Source: an uncultured Umboniibacter sp. | GTDB lineage: Bacteria; Pseudomonadota; Gammaproteobacteria; Pseudomonadales; DSM-25080 | NCBI RefSeq assembly: GCF_947497555.1 | Contig: NZ_CANMGY010000011.1 | Coordinates: 1 to 64,000, forward strand | Reading direction: 5' to 3' | DNA: 64,000 bases | Shown: positions 53,245-62,420 of the stretch, one piece after another | How positions within the stretch are numbered: position 1 is the first letter of the stretch | Layout: each line of letters begins with the position of its first letter | Position numbers and translations under genes: made by a program | Notes under the pieces: generated by a model | Database searches by the model: none | Told to the model about the DNA's origin: nothing | The model's input: only the letters and a program-made list of their open reading frames with translations

Positions 53245-54774
53245 TTATTCTGTAAGTAAATTATCGCAGATTGCGCGCTGAATTACTGCGCTCTCCACTG
53301 ATGTATTGAAGACAGCCTGATGGCCACTGCTGAGCTGGGGCCAATCGGCTAAGACATTGCCATTAGGATTGTCGGTGTAGGCAAAGTTCACCCAGTACTG
53401 AATCATCGCTTCGCTAAGCGAAGTATCCACCGCAGAGGTCGGTAACCAATCGTCGTGAGTGTTAAACACATAGGCAATTTCAGCCCCGTGATAGGCGCCA
53501 ATCTGATTGCTAGGATGTTCGCGGGCACGATCGAAGCGATACACGTAGGTAGGCGCGGCGTTAGCGTTATAGTCGGCAAATTCCAAACTCGGGCAAAGCA
53601 TTTGTTGAGCGGTGGTTAGTCGGTCTAGCTGCTGACGAGGGCTTAAACCTGCTAAAGCGAGATCAACTTGTTCTGACGCTGTATCAGCGAGGTAGGTTGC
53701 GCGAAACTCAGCAACGTCCTGCTCAGTGACTTCAGCCGGCAAATACATCAACCACTCGTCTAGATTGGTGCCAATCATGAGTGGCACGCTACGAAGCTGA
53801 GCAGAGTCTGCCGCTTCAGCCACCGTGAGCGGCAGCGTAGGCCCGCCCGCCACGGGCGAATAGTCACCAATTTCTGCAGCTAGGGTGGAAATCTCTTCGT
53901 GTGTGAGCGCTCGCAAACCTTCTAGGTTAGTGCTGGCTTTTGCGGCAATGGATTCGCCCTGGGTATAGGCATCTGTCAGCGTAGCGCTATCCAATAGCTG
54001 AAAACCACCGCTTTGACTGATAGCTTGGTGAAATAGGCCGTCGCTCTGTGGCACCGCAAGCAGCGATCCTACATTTGCAGCGCCAGCGGATTCACCGAAA
54101 ATAGTTACGTTATTAACGTCCCCGCCAAAGGCTTCAATATTGCCCTTCACCCATTCCAAGGCGGCAATTTGATCGAGCAGGGCGAAATTGTTTTGCGCCA
54201 TTTGCGAGCTCTTCATATCCGGGTGTGAGAAGTAGCCAAAAATACCCAAGCGGTAGTTAATGGAAACTAACACTACGCCGCGTTTGGCAAATTCCGTTCC
54301 GAGGTAATTCGGTTCAAAGCCCCAACCGTTAACATTACTACCGCCGTGAATCCACACCATCACCGGCAGGGAAGCGTCGGGCGAAATGGGCTTTGGCGTC
54401 CAAACATTGAGATAGAGGCAATCTTCGCTAATAGTTGGAGTCGTGATAACGCCGGCGGGGCCGTCGAAATTGTCTGCCACACTCTGATACCAATTAGCAT
54501 TACCGTCATTCTGAACGCAGGCGCTGGAAAATTCTGTGGCGTTGTAATGACCGCTGAGGCTAATTGCCTGCGGTGCCTGCCAACGAAGTTCTCCTACCGG
54601 AGGCTTGGCGAAGGGAATGCCGCGGAAGCTCAGCGTTTGAGCCTCCACAACACCTGTGTAAGTACCGCCGCTCGCGGTGCTAACCGAGTTAAGTTCTTCG
54701 TCCCCACAACCCAAGAGCACACTCGGTAGCACCGCGATGACAGCGATGCGCTTAACTGACTGCAACAACATCAT
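53245..54774 (-). CDS. Type B carboxylesterase lipoprotein
   Basis: A 509-residue esterase. The N-terminus is a lipoprotein signal, with L-L-G-C at about 20-23, so Cys23 should be lipidated. Family blocks are FRGIPFAKPPVGELRWQAP, EDCLYLNVWTP, WIHGGS (oxyanion hole, 141-146) and TIFGESAGAANVGSL with nucleophile Ser229. Glu340 in IGTNLDEW and His429 in AYHGAEIAYVF complete the triad. It hydrolyses a carboxylic ester in the periplasm or at a membrane. It begins four bases after the dehydrogenase stop, in one operon with it and the BCCT transporter. Confidence 0.9.
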   Translation of the reverse strand: MMLLQSVKRIAVIAVLPSVLLGCGDEELNSVSTASGGTYTGVVEAQTLSFRGIPFAKPPVGELRWQAPQAISLSGHYNATEFSSACVQNDGNANWYQSVADNFDGPAGVITTPTISEDCLYLNVWTPKPISPDASLPVMVWIHGGSNVNGWGFEPNYLGTEFAKRGVVLVSINYRLGIFGYFSHPDMKSSQMAQNNFALLDQIAALEWVKGNIEAFGGDVNNVTIFGESAGAANVGSLLAVPQSDGLFHQAISQSGGFQLLDSATLTDAYTQGESIAAKASTNLEGLRALTHEEISTLAAEIGDYSPVAGGPTLPLTVAEAADSAQLRSVPLMIGTNLDEWLMYLPAEVTEQDVAEFRATYLADTASEQVDLALAGLSPRQQLDRLTTAQQMLCPSLEFADYNANAAPTYVYRFDRAREHPSNQIGAYHGAEIAYVFNTHDDWLPTSAVDTSLSEAMIQYWVNFAYTDNPNGNVLADWPQLSSGHQAVFNTSVESAVIQRAICDNLLTE

Positions 54775-54778
54775 TCGA

Positions 54779-55768
54779 TTACGCGGTCACCTGAACTACC
54801 ACACAGCCGCCGAAGCCACCTTGCTCAATCAGTTCGTTAGACTTAACCATCTCACTGAACGGAAGGTTATGGGCAATGCGGTGCTTGAGTTTACCTTCGC
54901 TCAACATTCGCTGAGTATCGGCAATAGCGTGCATCTTAGCTTCTTCAGGCATGGCGTAAACAATGACCATGCGAAGCGTTAGGTCCATGAACATCATCTG
55001 AATGAACGGCAGCTGGGGTTCTTTAACTTGTGTAGAGGAGTAGGTGGCAATGACACCATTAATCTTGAGGCACTTAAGTACCTCGGGAAGGTTGGCACCA
55101 AATTCCACATCCACAACGCGATCAACTTTCTCACCACCCAAGGCTGTTACCACAGCTTCGCCCCAATTGGCTTCGCGGTGATTCACCACCAAGTCAGCGC
55201 CCACTTCCTTACAGGTAGCTTCATCCGCGGGGTTTGAAGCGGTAGCCACAACCTTGGCGCCCGCTGCCTTGGCCCACTGGATAGCGTAGTAACCAACGCG
55301 ACCAGCGCCGCCGGTGACGAGGATGGTCTTGCCAGCGACATCGCCGTCGGCATGCACACAGCGGTGGGCCGTCATGACAGGAATGCCAATCAGTGCGCCC
55401 ACTTCCATTGGGGCTTCGTCTGGTAATGTGGGGGCTCGGCTGCTCTCAATGGCAATGTACTCCGCGGCGGTGCCGAGTAGACGTCCGTACTGACCTTGGT
55501 ATACAAACACTCGCTCACCAATGCGCGAGGCATCAACACCTTCGCCGACTGCTTCAATAACGCCCGACCCATCTGAGTTAGGAATAACGTGACCATTATC
55601 AAGCAAGTTTGGGAAGGCGCCAGCGCGCTTCTTCACATCCGACGGGTTCGGGCAGGTATATTCCAATTTGACGAGTACTTCGCCAGCACCGGGGGTAGGC
55701 TTTTCCTGCTCACCGATGATCAGTGTATCCGCAGCTGTTCCAAATGATTCAAACCATGCAGCTTTCAT
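54779..55768 (-). CDS. NADPH:quinone reductase-like MDR-family dehydrogenase
   Basis: A 329-residue protein of the medium-chain reductase superfamily. The N-terminal catalytic part has PGAGEVLVKLEYTCPNPSDV and GSGVIEAVGEGVD; the cofactor site is ILVTGGAGRVGYYAIQWAKA (about 145-164). No zinc-ligand Cys cluster is present, which fits the quinone oxidoreductase branch. It begins the leftward group MDR - esterase - BCCT. The 130-base gap to the SDR gene includes a GGCGGC/GCCGCC hairpin (55793-55813) in its leader. Substrate unknown. Confidence 0.85.
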   Translation of the reverse strand: MKAAWFESFGTAADTLIIGEQEKPTPGAGEVLVKLEYTCPNPSDVKKRAGAFPNLLDNGHVIPNSDGSGVIEAVGEGVDASRIGERVFVYQGQYGRLLGTAAEYIAIESSRAPTLPDEAPMEVGALIGIPVMTAHRCVHADGDVAGKTILVTGGAGRVGYYAIQWAKAAGAKVVATASNPADEATCKEVGADLVVNHREANWGEAVVTALGGEKVDRVVDVEFGANLPEVLKCLKINGVIATYSSTQVKEPQLPFIQMMFMDLTLRMVIVYAMPEEAKMHAIADTQRMLSEGKLKHRIAHNLPFSEMVKSNELIEQGGFGGCVVVQVTA

Positions 55769-55898
55769 GTGTCGCTCCTAAATAGTGTCATTGGCGGCGT
55801 TGACGTTGCCGCCCAGTACTTAAAAAATTGGTGCTCTCGCTTTCTGTAAAGCCAAAGCGTTATCTCAGACTTAGCAAAGTTAGCTAAGCGTCGGCAAA

Positions 55899-56699
55899 CT
55901 ATGGCTCTAAGAAGTTTGAGAGGCCTTCGGTATGGCCGTCTACCGCAATAGATTGTCCGGATATCGACTTGCCCATGTCGCTCGCTAAAAATAGCGCCGT
56001 ATTGGCAATGTCGTCGGCTTCGACAAACAAGCGCATTGAGCTCTGGCGCTGATAAACCGTGCGGATCTCGTTTGTGGTCATGCCTCGTCCGGCGGCATCG
56101 CGTTCGATCACACCTTCAATGCGGGGACCGTTGACACTGCCAGGGCAAATAGCATTAACGCGAATTTTGTTAACGCCGAGCTCCATAGCCCAAGTTTTAG
56201 TTAAGCCTAGAACAGCCCACTTGGCGGCGGTATAGGGTCCGCGCATGGGAAAGCCAAACAGCGCCGCGTTGGAGGCAATGTTAATCATGGCGCCGCCTTT
56301 CGCTTTCATGAGAGGCGTTGCTTCCTTAGTAACATAAAAAATACTATTGAGGTCAATGGCGATGGTTTTATCCCATTCGTCGGGGTCCATGTCTTCGACC
56401 GATGCGGTTGGCCCAGCGATCCCGGCATTATTGATCAGTACGTCAAGATGACCGAAGCGCGTTGCGATACCTTCGAACATCGTTTTAACCTGTTGATAGT
56501 CGCTCACGTCAACCACGTCACCCGTTGCATTAGGGTGTGAGGCGATAAAATCCGCTACGCCTTGCTCATTAATGTCGCACACGTGGACTAAGCAGTCCTG
56601 AGCGAGAAAGCGCTTTGCCATAGTCAAGCCGATGCCCGAGGCACCCGCCGAGATAAAAACCGTACTACCAGCGGATAGTCCCGGTACTCGTGGTTCCAT
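55899..56699 (-). CDS. Short-chain dehydrogenase/reductase
   Basis: A 266-residue classical SDR. STVFISAGASGIGLTMAKRF (cofactor G-x-x-x-G-x-G, about 12-31), VLINNAGIAG (N-N-A-G, 90-93), catalytic Ser near 143 in NIASNAALFG, and YTAAK (156-160) are intact. An acidic residue after the second strand (VHVCDINEQ) suggests NAD preference. It may act with the neighbouring MDR enzyme and TonB-dependent receptor in breakdown of an exogenous compound. A strong terminator in front of it indicates separate transcription from the receptor gene. Confidence 0.88.
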   Translation of the reverse strand: MEPRVPGLSAGSTVFISAGASGIGLTMAKRFLAQDCLVHVCDINEQGVADFIASHPNATGDVVDVSDYQQVKTMFEGIATRFGHLDVLINNAGIAGPTASVEDMDPDEWDKTIAIDLNSIFYVTKEATPLMKAKGGAMINIASNAALFGFPMRGPYTAAKWAVLGLTKTWAMELGVNKIRVNAICPGSVNGPRIEGVIERDAAGRGMTTNEIRTVYQRQSSMRLFVEADDIANTALFLASDMGKSISGQSIAVDGHTEGLSNFLEP

Positions 56700-56721
56700 A
56701 TGTGAACTCCTAAAATGTAGT

Positions 56722-56748
56722 AAAAAGGGCGCCGGGACCGGCGCCCTT
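56722..56748 (-). terminator. Rho-independent terminator of the TonB-dependent receptor gene
   Basis: AAGGGCGCCGG (56725-56735) and CCGGCGCCCTT (56738-56748) form an 11-bp GC-rich stem with a tight loop. Read leftward, it is followed by TTTTT (56726-56722). It lies 15 bases after the receptor stop and 23 before the SDR ATG. Confidence 0.88.
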
Positions 56749-56763
56749 GATCAGTCTTTCGAC

Positions 56764-59148
56764 TTATTCAAAGCGCATCTTGAAGCGAACACCAATCGTA
56801 CGAGGACGGTTAGTGGTAATCGACGTATCGTAACTGCTGGTGAAACGTGTGATTTCTGCACGCTCATCCGTTGCGTTATTGATAAAGGCTTCAACACCCC
56901 AAGCATCGGTTTCAACACCAGCGGTTAGATTCAGGTTGTCATAACCCGCCTGAATTTGACGCTGATCCATAGTGGTGTCACCACCGGCATACTTAAAGAT
57001 ATCATTATAGCTTTGATCCACATTGGCGTAAGCCATCTGTATGTGAGACTCAAAACCCATCATTGGGAATTCGTAACGAGCAGCGAAATTCCACTTCACA
57101 TCAGGAACATGCGGAAGCGCCGTGCCCGATGGTGAAGAATTGCCGCCAATGACAAAATCTTCAGCAAAGGAAGCGTCGTTGTAAGCCATTGCACCCGAAA
57201 GCGTTAGGCCGTCAACTGGGATCCAGGTTAAATCTGTCTCAAGACCTTGGATTTCCGCTTCGCCCACATTAAGCGTTAGGCCAACTGGCGAGCCAAAGCT
57301 TGAATCGAACTTAGTGAACTGCATATCTTCCCAGTCCATGCTATAGAAAGCACCGTTCCAACGAACCGTGTTACCAGCCCAAGAGCTCTTCCAACCGAAT
57401 TCCATGTTAGTCAGGAAATCCGCCTTATAGGTACGCTCGACGATCGGCGTCTCGTCACGGTTGATACCGCCAGGACGATAGCCTTCAGACCAAGTTACGA
57501 ATAGGTTGACGTTGTCAGTGAGGTCATACGCAACATTGAATTTTTTCAGTACATCTGAATCGCTCACTGAAGAATCAACATTGATAATTGGGAAACCCGG
57601 AGCGATAACACCGTAGCCGGAAACACCCGATAATGAGCTTTCGGTATCGAAGTAGCGAAGACCCATAGTTGCCGTTAGTTTGTCGGTTAGGTCGTAGGAA
57701 AGCTCACCAAACACCGCAGTTTGCTTATCATTACGAACCTGATCGGTAAGATACCAAAGATTTGCTTTGTCTAGCTGAACGAAGTCAGGTCCTTGCGCCA
57801 TGCCAGGCTGAATCCACTCTTGACGGTAGGTGTGATCACTGTCTTCATAGTAAACTCCCACGCTGTAGTTCAACGGACCTTCAGAGTTAGACACTAAACG
57901 CAATTCGTGCGTGCTACGGTCATACTGGTTGTCTTCTTCGTACATGATGTTGTTGCTAGTACACGGTGCTGTAGCAGTGCCGTAGTACTCACAGCTATAG
58001 TACTGAATCCAGCTAGTTGAGTAGTAGTCGGCGTAGGCCGAGTAATCGTTGTTGTACTCAACTTCACGGTCAAGTAGAGAGCCCGCGTAAGTAGCGGTCG
58101 CAAAACCAAGATCACCTTCTGCGACAAGAGAGAACTGCGTGAACTGATCAACACTGCTGTCATCATTGAAGCGCTGAATCTCAAGATCGCCAACCTGGCC
58201 ATTTGGATTTTCTGGATCATGGAACCAAACACCCTCAGTTTCTTGCTTCTGGGTAATCGCACTAGCGGTTACTGTCCAGCTGTCGTTGAGGTCAACTTTA
58301 AGTGCTGCACGAGCGCCAGTGTTGGTTAGATCATTAAAGTCTTCTTCAATGCGGTCAGTGTTGTCTTCAACAACCATAGGCATTTCTGGGTTGAAGAGGG
58401 CGTACGTGCGTTCGCCGTAGACGTTATCGATGTAACCGCCGTCTTCTTTATTCCAGCCGACAAGGCGAATTGCTGCACTTTCAGATAGTGGAATATTGAC
58501 AAAACCTTCTACCGAGTAGCTGTCTTCGCCACTATCAGTGTTGGCGTAGCTGACATCGAAGCCACCCTCAAATTGGGTGGTGTCTGGCTGATTAGTAATG
58601 ATACGCAAGGTACCACCCTGAGACGATGCACCGAAGAATGTGCCCTGTGGACCGGCTAGTGCTTCAACACGCGCAACATCGTAAACGTGAACGTCTAAGT
58701 TACGACCAATAGCCGTAACTGGCTGCTCATCCAAGTAGATCGCTACGCTCGGGTGTTGACCCGACGCATTGCCGTCACCACCATCCGATGCGCCACGCAT
58801 GTATACCTGAGCTAAGCCTGGGCCTGCAGACTGATAGCTTAGGTTAGGTAGCATCAGTGCGTAGTCATTGAAGTTGCTAACGCCTTGGTCTTCCAAATCG
58901 CGAGCACTGAGTGCTTGAACGCTGATTGGTACATCCTGAAGGCTCTCAGTTCGCTTTCGCGCGGTAACGAGAACTTCTTCAATAGCGGTAGCTTGAGCGG
59001 CAACCGGTGCTTCAGTCTGTGCGAAGGCGGCTGTACTCGCCACGGCGGCACTGATACCAATAGCAAGGTCTTTGCGTTTCAGTTGAGTATTTAGAGCGCG
59101 ACTTAGGGCCTTATTGGCCTCGCGACGCGGCAAGCGAGGGTTATTCAT
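56764..59148 (-). CDS. TonB-dependent outer-membrane receptor
   Basis: A 794-residue receptor. A long basic N-terminus is followed by a signal-peptide core ending AFAQ (about 43-44). The TonB-box-like IEEVLVTARKRTESLQDVPI (about 56-75) leads into the plug with ALMLPNLSYQ, VYMRGASDGG and GPQGTFFGASSQGGTLRIIT. A 22-strand barrel ends in RFKMRFE. The family imports siderophores, vitamins or oligosaccharides; the plug type is the one common in marine gammaproteobacteria and sphingomonads. It is transcribed leftward with a GGAGA site before the ATG. Substrate unknown. Confidence 0.93.
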   Translation of the reverse strand: MNNPRLPRREANKALSRALNTQLKRKDLAIGISAAVASTAAFAQTEAPVAAQATAIEEVLVTARKRTESLQDVPISVQALSARDLEDQGVSNFNDYALMLPNLSYQSAGPGLAQVYMRGASDGGDGNASGQHPSVAIYLDEQPVTAIGRNLDVHVYDVARVEALAGPQGTFFGASSQGGTLRIITNQPDTTQFEGGFDVSYANTDSGEDSYSVEGFVNIPLSESAAIRLVGWNKEDGGYIDNVYGERTYALFNPEMPMVVEDNTDRIEEDFNDLTNTGARAALKVDLNDSWTVTASAITQKQETEGVWFHDPENPNGQVGDLEIQRFNDDSSVDQFTQFSLVAEGDLGFATATYAGSLLDREVEYNNDYSAYADYYSTSWIQYYSCEYYGTATAPCTSNNIMYEEDNQYDRSTHELRLVSNSEGPLNYSVGVYYEDSDHTYRQEWIQPGMAQGPDFVQLDKANLWYLTDQVRNDKQTAVFGELSYDLTDKLTATMGLRYFDTESSLSGVSGYGVIAPGFPIINVDSSVSDSDVLKKFNVAYDLTDNVNLFVTWSEGYRPGGINRDETPIVERTYKADFLTNMEFGWKSSWAGNTVRWNGAFYSMDWEDMQFTKFDSSFGSPVGLTLNVGEAEIQGLETDLTWIPVDGLTLSGAMAYNDASFAEDFVIGGNSSPSGTALPHVPDVKWNFAARYEFPMMGFESHIQMAYANVDQSYNDIFKYAGGDTTMDQRQIQAGYDNLNLTAGVETDAWGVEAFINNATDERAEITRFTSSYDTSITTNRPRTIGVRFKMRFE

Positions 59149-59354
59149 TTAGTAGTCTCCAGAATCGTTCTTATAGTTATTGAATAATGGAGGTCGAATC
59201 CACAATGAAGCGGATACATCACGACCCTGCTAGGAATTAGCAGTGTTTCCATATTCAATGGCATTGCATACGGTAAAGCAAACGAGGAAAATTCGCCTAT
59301 AGGTGAGATAATTTCACCTTTTTTACCGGTGCAAATTGGGAATAGAAAGCCATT
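59149..59354. promoter_or_regulatory. 206-base leader region of the TonB-dependent receptor
   Basis: Contains the receptor's promoter on the leftward strand. Two small inverted repeats are visible: CTGCTA/TAGCAG near 59227-59243 and AGGTGA/TCACCT near 59303-59320, the latter followed on the plus strand by six T. They may be operators or leader hairpins; no confident -35/-10 pair was found. Confidence 0.4.
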
Positions 59355-59366
59355 TTATAAAATGGC
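59335..59366 (-). terminator. Possible terminator at the 3' end of a TPR-sulfotransferase gene
   Basis: GCCATTTTATAAAATGGC (59349-59366) is a perfect 18-base palindrome that includes the TAA stop codon. Read leftward it is followed by a T-rich TTTCTATT stretch. The stem is AT-rich, so strength is uncertain. Confidence 0.5.
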
Positions 59367-61361
59367 CTTCTCATAACTTTTGATGGTAGGTGCAAGTAGG
59401 TCTTGGAGGGGGGTGAGCGCCTCGTTGTACTCTTTCCACAACGCAACGGCACTGGTGTAGATGGGTTGGCGAACCTGTTCAGAGCTAGCCGTTCTAACGG
59501 ATCTTTCAGTCTGATGAAAATTCACGCAAGCCTCTTCATAACTTAGATGGCAATATGCTAATAGCTTTCTAATTTCATTTTCAGTGTCATTCACCATATT
59601 TTCATAACATACGCGGTGAATTCTCCCAGGTAACACTTCGTCAAAGTGTGACATAAGTTGCACGTAGTCTTGGTAGTAACGGCCAATATCTTCAAGGCGA
59701 TAGCTAAATCGCTGCCCTGAAGCGAACAGCTGCTTGTAGCCACCAAAGCAGGCCGCCATAGGGTGGCGACGGGCATCGATAATTTTGGCGTTTGGCAAAA
59801 TAAGCTGAATTAAGCCAATGTGGGCGAAGTTATTGGGCATCTTATCAATGAAGAAGGGGGCGTTGCCGCGTTGAGCCACGGCACGCTGCAAATACTCTTC
59901 GCCCAGTTTTAGACGATCTTCGGCGCTAAGCTCGGCCAGGATTTCTGGGTAGTTAGAGGCGTCGGTCTTTTTCTTCCGTCCGGCTAATCGTCGCGCCATG
60001 GCGATGATATCAGGCAGCTCCTTGGTGCCATCCACTTGGCTGTGCGAGGCGAGAATCTGTTCAATCAGCGTTGAGCCAGAACGTGGCAGACCGACAACAA
60101 AAATAGGGTCGGGGCGCTGACAGCCGAGCGAGGTGTCGGCAAATAACGCTGGCGTACAGGTGTTGATAGAACGTTGGGTGTCCGCGTGGTTGGCATCGGC
60201 GCTGTAGCGTTCAATCACCGCTTTGATGTTATTGCCCTTCTCATAATAGTCAAATGACCGCTTGAACTCCTTTCGATCCTCATAGGCTTTACCCAGGGCA
60301 AAGGCAAGGTGATAGGCATCGTCACGAGAGAGTTTGCCACCGTTAGCAAGACCGTGCATTTGAGCGAGGAGCTCGTCGCTAAATTTGAATACTTTCATAT
60401 TTGCCAAGCTCCAGTAGGCCTCACCGAGATTTGGATTGAGCTTGATGGTTTCTAGGTAGGCGGCAATTGCCTCATCTTGTTTGCCAATGGTTTTGTGCGT
60501 GTGGCCAAGGCTCATGACTATATTGGATTGTACAGGGTAGTGTTCAATGAGGTAGTTATAGGTAAGTACCGCTTCCTCGAGCTCCCCCAACTGAGCCTGT
60601 GCGGCAGCTTTTAGGGTGAGGTAGGTAGGATTTACATTGTCGTTTTTCTCTAGGACGGCAATTTGTTCCAGCGCTTCCTGCGGTCGCTGCCTGCCAAGCA
60701 AAGCGCTTGCATAGTTCAACCGAGCAAGGTGAAAGTCCGGTGCCAGCTCTAGTGCTCGTTCGAGCAGTTTTTCCGCATCGTTGTAGAGTTTCAGCTTGAT
60801 CGCAATTTCGGCTAGGAGGCGAATCGCGGAGACATCCGTAGGGTGGTTTTTTAGATAGTTACGGACCTTTTGCTCGGCCTCGGCGATGCGGCGAGCATTA
60901 AAGTCCTGCATGGCTTCTACTAGCTCAGGAGCCTGTGATGAATGCTGAAGTTGTTGATGCAGTGCGGCGCGGCTGGCGTCTTCGTTACCCAAGGCACCAT
61001 GGGCGTTGGCAAGGCCTTGCCAGGCGGCGGACAGTGACGCATCCAGTTGGGTGGCTGTTGCCAAATGCGTCACAGCGGCTTCGAATTCGCCCAAATGCGC
61101 TAAGCACAACCCCAGTTCCTGCTGGGCGAGCGCAAATTTGGGCTGTTGGCGAACAACCTGCGCTAAGTGCTGTTGAGCTTCACTGTTACGCTGCTGTTTA
61201 CGCAGTGCGGTACCAAGTACGCGCAGTGCATTAATATCACCCGGGACCACTACCAGAATCTCCCTGGCTTGCTCTTCGGCCAAGGTGAATTGGTTATTAT
61301 CTATCAACGATTGCGCATGAAAAACGGCTTCTTTTAGGTTTTGGGTTTGCGCGTTGCTCAT
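59355..61361 (-). CDS. TPR-containing sulfotransferase
   Basis: A 668-residue protein. Residues about 10-330 are a run of tetratricopeptide repeats (units such as AEKLLERALELAPDFHLARL and DEAIAAYLETIKLNPNLGEA). The sulfotransferase domain follows: FVVGLPRSGSTLIEQILASH (about 421-440; P-loop), FIDKMPNNFAHIGLIQLILP, and IIDARRHPMAACFGGYKQLF (about 527-546; 3'-phosphate motif). This TPR-ST architecture resembles the tyrosylprotein-sulfotransferase-like group common near TonB receptors. It could sulfate a protein, peptide or small molecule. It is divergent from a LysR gene and resembles the protein encoded from 62421. Confidence 0.88.
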   Translation of the reverse strand: MSNAQTQNLKEAVFHAQSLIDNNQFTLAEEQAREILVVVPGDINALRVLGTALRKQQRNSEAQQHLAQVVRQQPKFALAQQELGLCLAHLGEFEAAVTHLATATQLDASLSAAWQGLANAHGALGNEDASRAALHQQLQHSSQAPELVEAMQDFNARRIAEAEQKVRNYLKNHPTDVSAIRLLAEIAIKLKLYNDAEKLLERALELAPDFHLARLNYASALLGRQRPQEALEQIAVLEKNDNVNPTYLTLKAAAQAQLGELEEAVLTYNYLIEHYPVQSNIVMSLGHTHKTIGKQDEAIAAYLETIKLNPNLGEAYWSLANMKVFKFSDELLAQMHGLANGGKLSRDDAYHLAFALGKAYEDRKEFKRSFDYYEKGNNIKAVIERYSADANHADTQRSINTCTPALFADTSLGCQRPDPIFVVGLPRSGSTLIEQILASHSQVDGTKELPDIIAMARRLAGRKKKTDASNYPEILAELSAEDRLKLGEEYLQRAVAQRGNAPFFIDKMPNNFAHIGLIQLILPNAKIIDARRHPMAACFGGYKQLFASGQRFSYRLEDIGRYYQDYVQLMSHFDEVLPGRIHRVCYENMVNDTENEIRKLLAYCHLSYEEACVNFHQTERSVRTASSEQVRQPIYTSAVALWKEYNEALTPLQDLLAPTIKSYEKAIL

Positions 61362-61411
61362 AGTGAATCCCTGTGTTTACGGCGTTGTTGATTAAATTGA
61401 GAACAGCTATG

Positions 61412-61440
61412 TTGACATGGCAACTGCAAATGTTCAAACT
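61412..61440 (+). promoter_or_regulatory. Candidate promoter/operator in the LysR divergent gap
   Basis: A consensus-like TTGACA (61412-61417) is followed after 17 bases by CAAACT (61435-61440), a weak -10. It overlaps the dyad GTTG-N6-CAAC (61411-61424). LysR regulators often bind such dyads between divergent genes. This is a candidate only. Confidence 0.35.
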
Positions 61441-61497
61441 CTTGTAGTCAAGTTTTATTCACCTATAAATCTAATAATAACGAGTTAAGGTTGAATT

Positions 61498-62412
61498 ATG
61501 CGTAAACGTTTACCTCCGTTAACCGCGTTAAAAAGTTTTGAAGCAGCGGCGCGATTAGGCTCATTTAAGGATGCTGCGGCCGAGCTGTTTGTGTCGCACT
61601 CAGCCATTAGTCACCAGGTTAAATTACTGGAGAACTATTTAGATATAAGTCTGTTCGAGCGCAAGGCCAGAGCGGTCCACCTCACAAAATCCGGAAAGGC
61701 CTACTACCCGATTATTCGCGAAGCCTTCGACCGAATTGCCGAGGGTACCGAACTCATTCTTAAGCCGAAGGACCACGATATTCTCACTGTTCAGCTCTAT
61801 AGTACGTTCGCTATTCGCTGGATGATTCCCCGGTTACCTGAGTTCAACGCGGCCTATCCCAATATTAAGATACGCTTGAATACATCTCAGGTGGACGTGG
61901 ACTTTAGCCACGACGATGTAGACGTCTGCGTCATGATTGGTCAGCGGGTTAGCGAGGATCTTCACTATGACTATTTATTTACCTCCGAGATGTTTCCCGT
62001 TGCCTCACCGAAGTTGATTGCCGAGCACCAGTTGACGGAGCCGAATGATTTAGTGGGTTGCCCCATCTTACAGGTGCATCCTTCGCCCCATGATTGGTCA
62101 ATTTGGTTAGAGGATCATGGTGTGACGGATATTGACTCATCGGAAGGTCTGCAGTTCGACAGCTACGACCATGCGCTATCAACCGCTATGCAGGGTTTAG
62201 GTGTGGCGCTAGGAATGCAGCCCTACGTGGATAAAGATTTGCGCTCTGGCATGTTGCGGGAAATCTTCCCTGGTCAGCGTTCTCGAGCTGGTGGCGACTG
62301 GTATGCGGTATGTAGGCATGAACGTATGAACGATGAAAAAATTCGCCTCTTCAGAGCATGGTTGCTTGAAGCGTTGGCGCAAGATTCTCAGTTGCAGCCA
62401 TTGATGGCATAG
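61498..62412 (+). CDS. LysR-family transcriptional regulator
   Basis: A 304-residue regulator of the GcvA-like branch. The winged helix-turn-helix is LPPLTALKSFEAAARLGSFK then FVSHSAISHQVKLLENYLDI (about 5-54). The effector domain follows (from about 95; LTVQLYSTFAIRWMIPRLPE). The branch usually regulates a neighbouring or divergent operon in response to a small metabolite. Its ATG has AAGG seven bases upstream. It lies between two TPR-sulfotransferase genes: divergent from one, and 8 bases ahead of the other, so it may control both. Confidence 0.92.
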   Translation: MRKRLPPLTALKSFEAAARLGSFKDAAAELFVSHSAISHQVKLLENYLDISLFERKARAVHLTKSGKAYYPIIREAFDRIAEGTELILKPKDHDILTVQLYSTFAIRWMIPRLPEFNAAYPNIKIRLNTSQVDVDFSHDDVDVCVMIGQRVSEDLHYDYLFTSEMFPVASPKLIAEHQLTEPNDLVGCPILQVHPSPHDWSIWLEDHGVTDIDSSEGLQFDSYDHALSTAMQGLGVALGMQPYVDKDLRSGMLREIFPGQRSRAGGDWYAVCRHERMNDEKIRLFRAWLLEALAQDSQLQPLMA

Positions 62413-62420
62413 GGGGCTAT

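Noticed and set aside
54346-54729. A 127-codon rightward frame opposite the carboxylesterase gene.
   Set aside because: Antisense to a gene with a complete catalytic triad; composition is that of a shadow frame.
57894-58262. A 122-codon leftward frame inside the TonB-dependent receptor gene.
   Set aside because: It is an overlapping frame of the receptor on the same strand, with low-complexity Ser/Thr/Arg content and no start signal; the receptor frame carries all family motifs.
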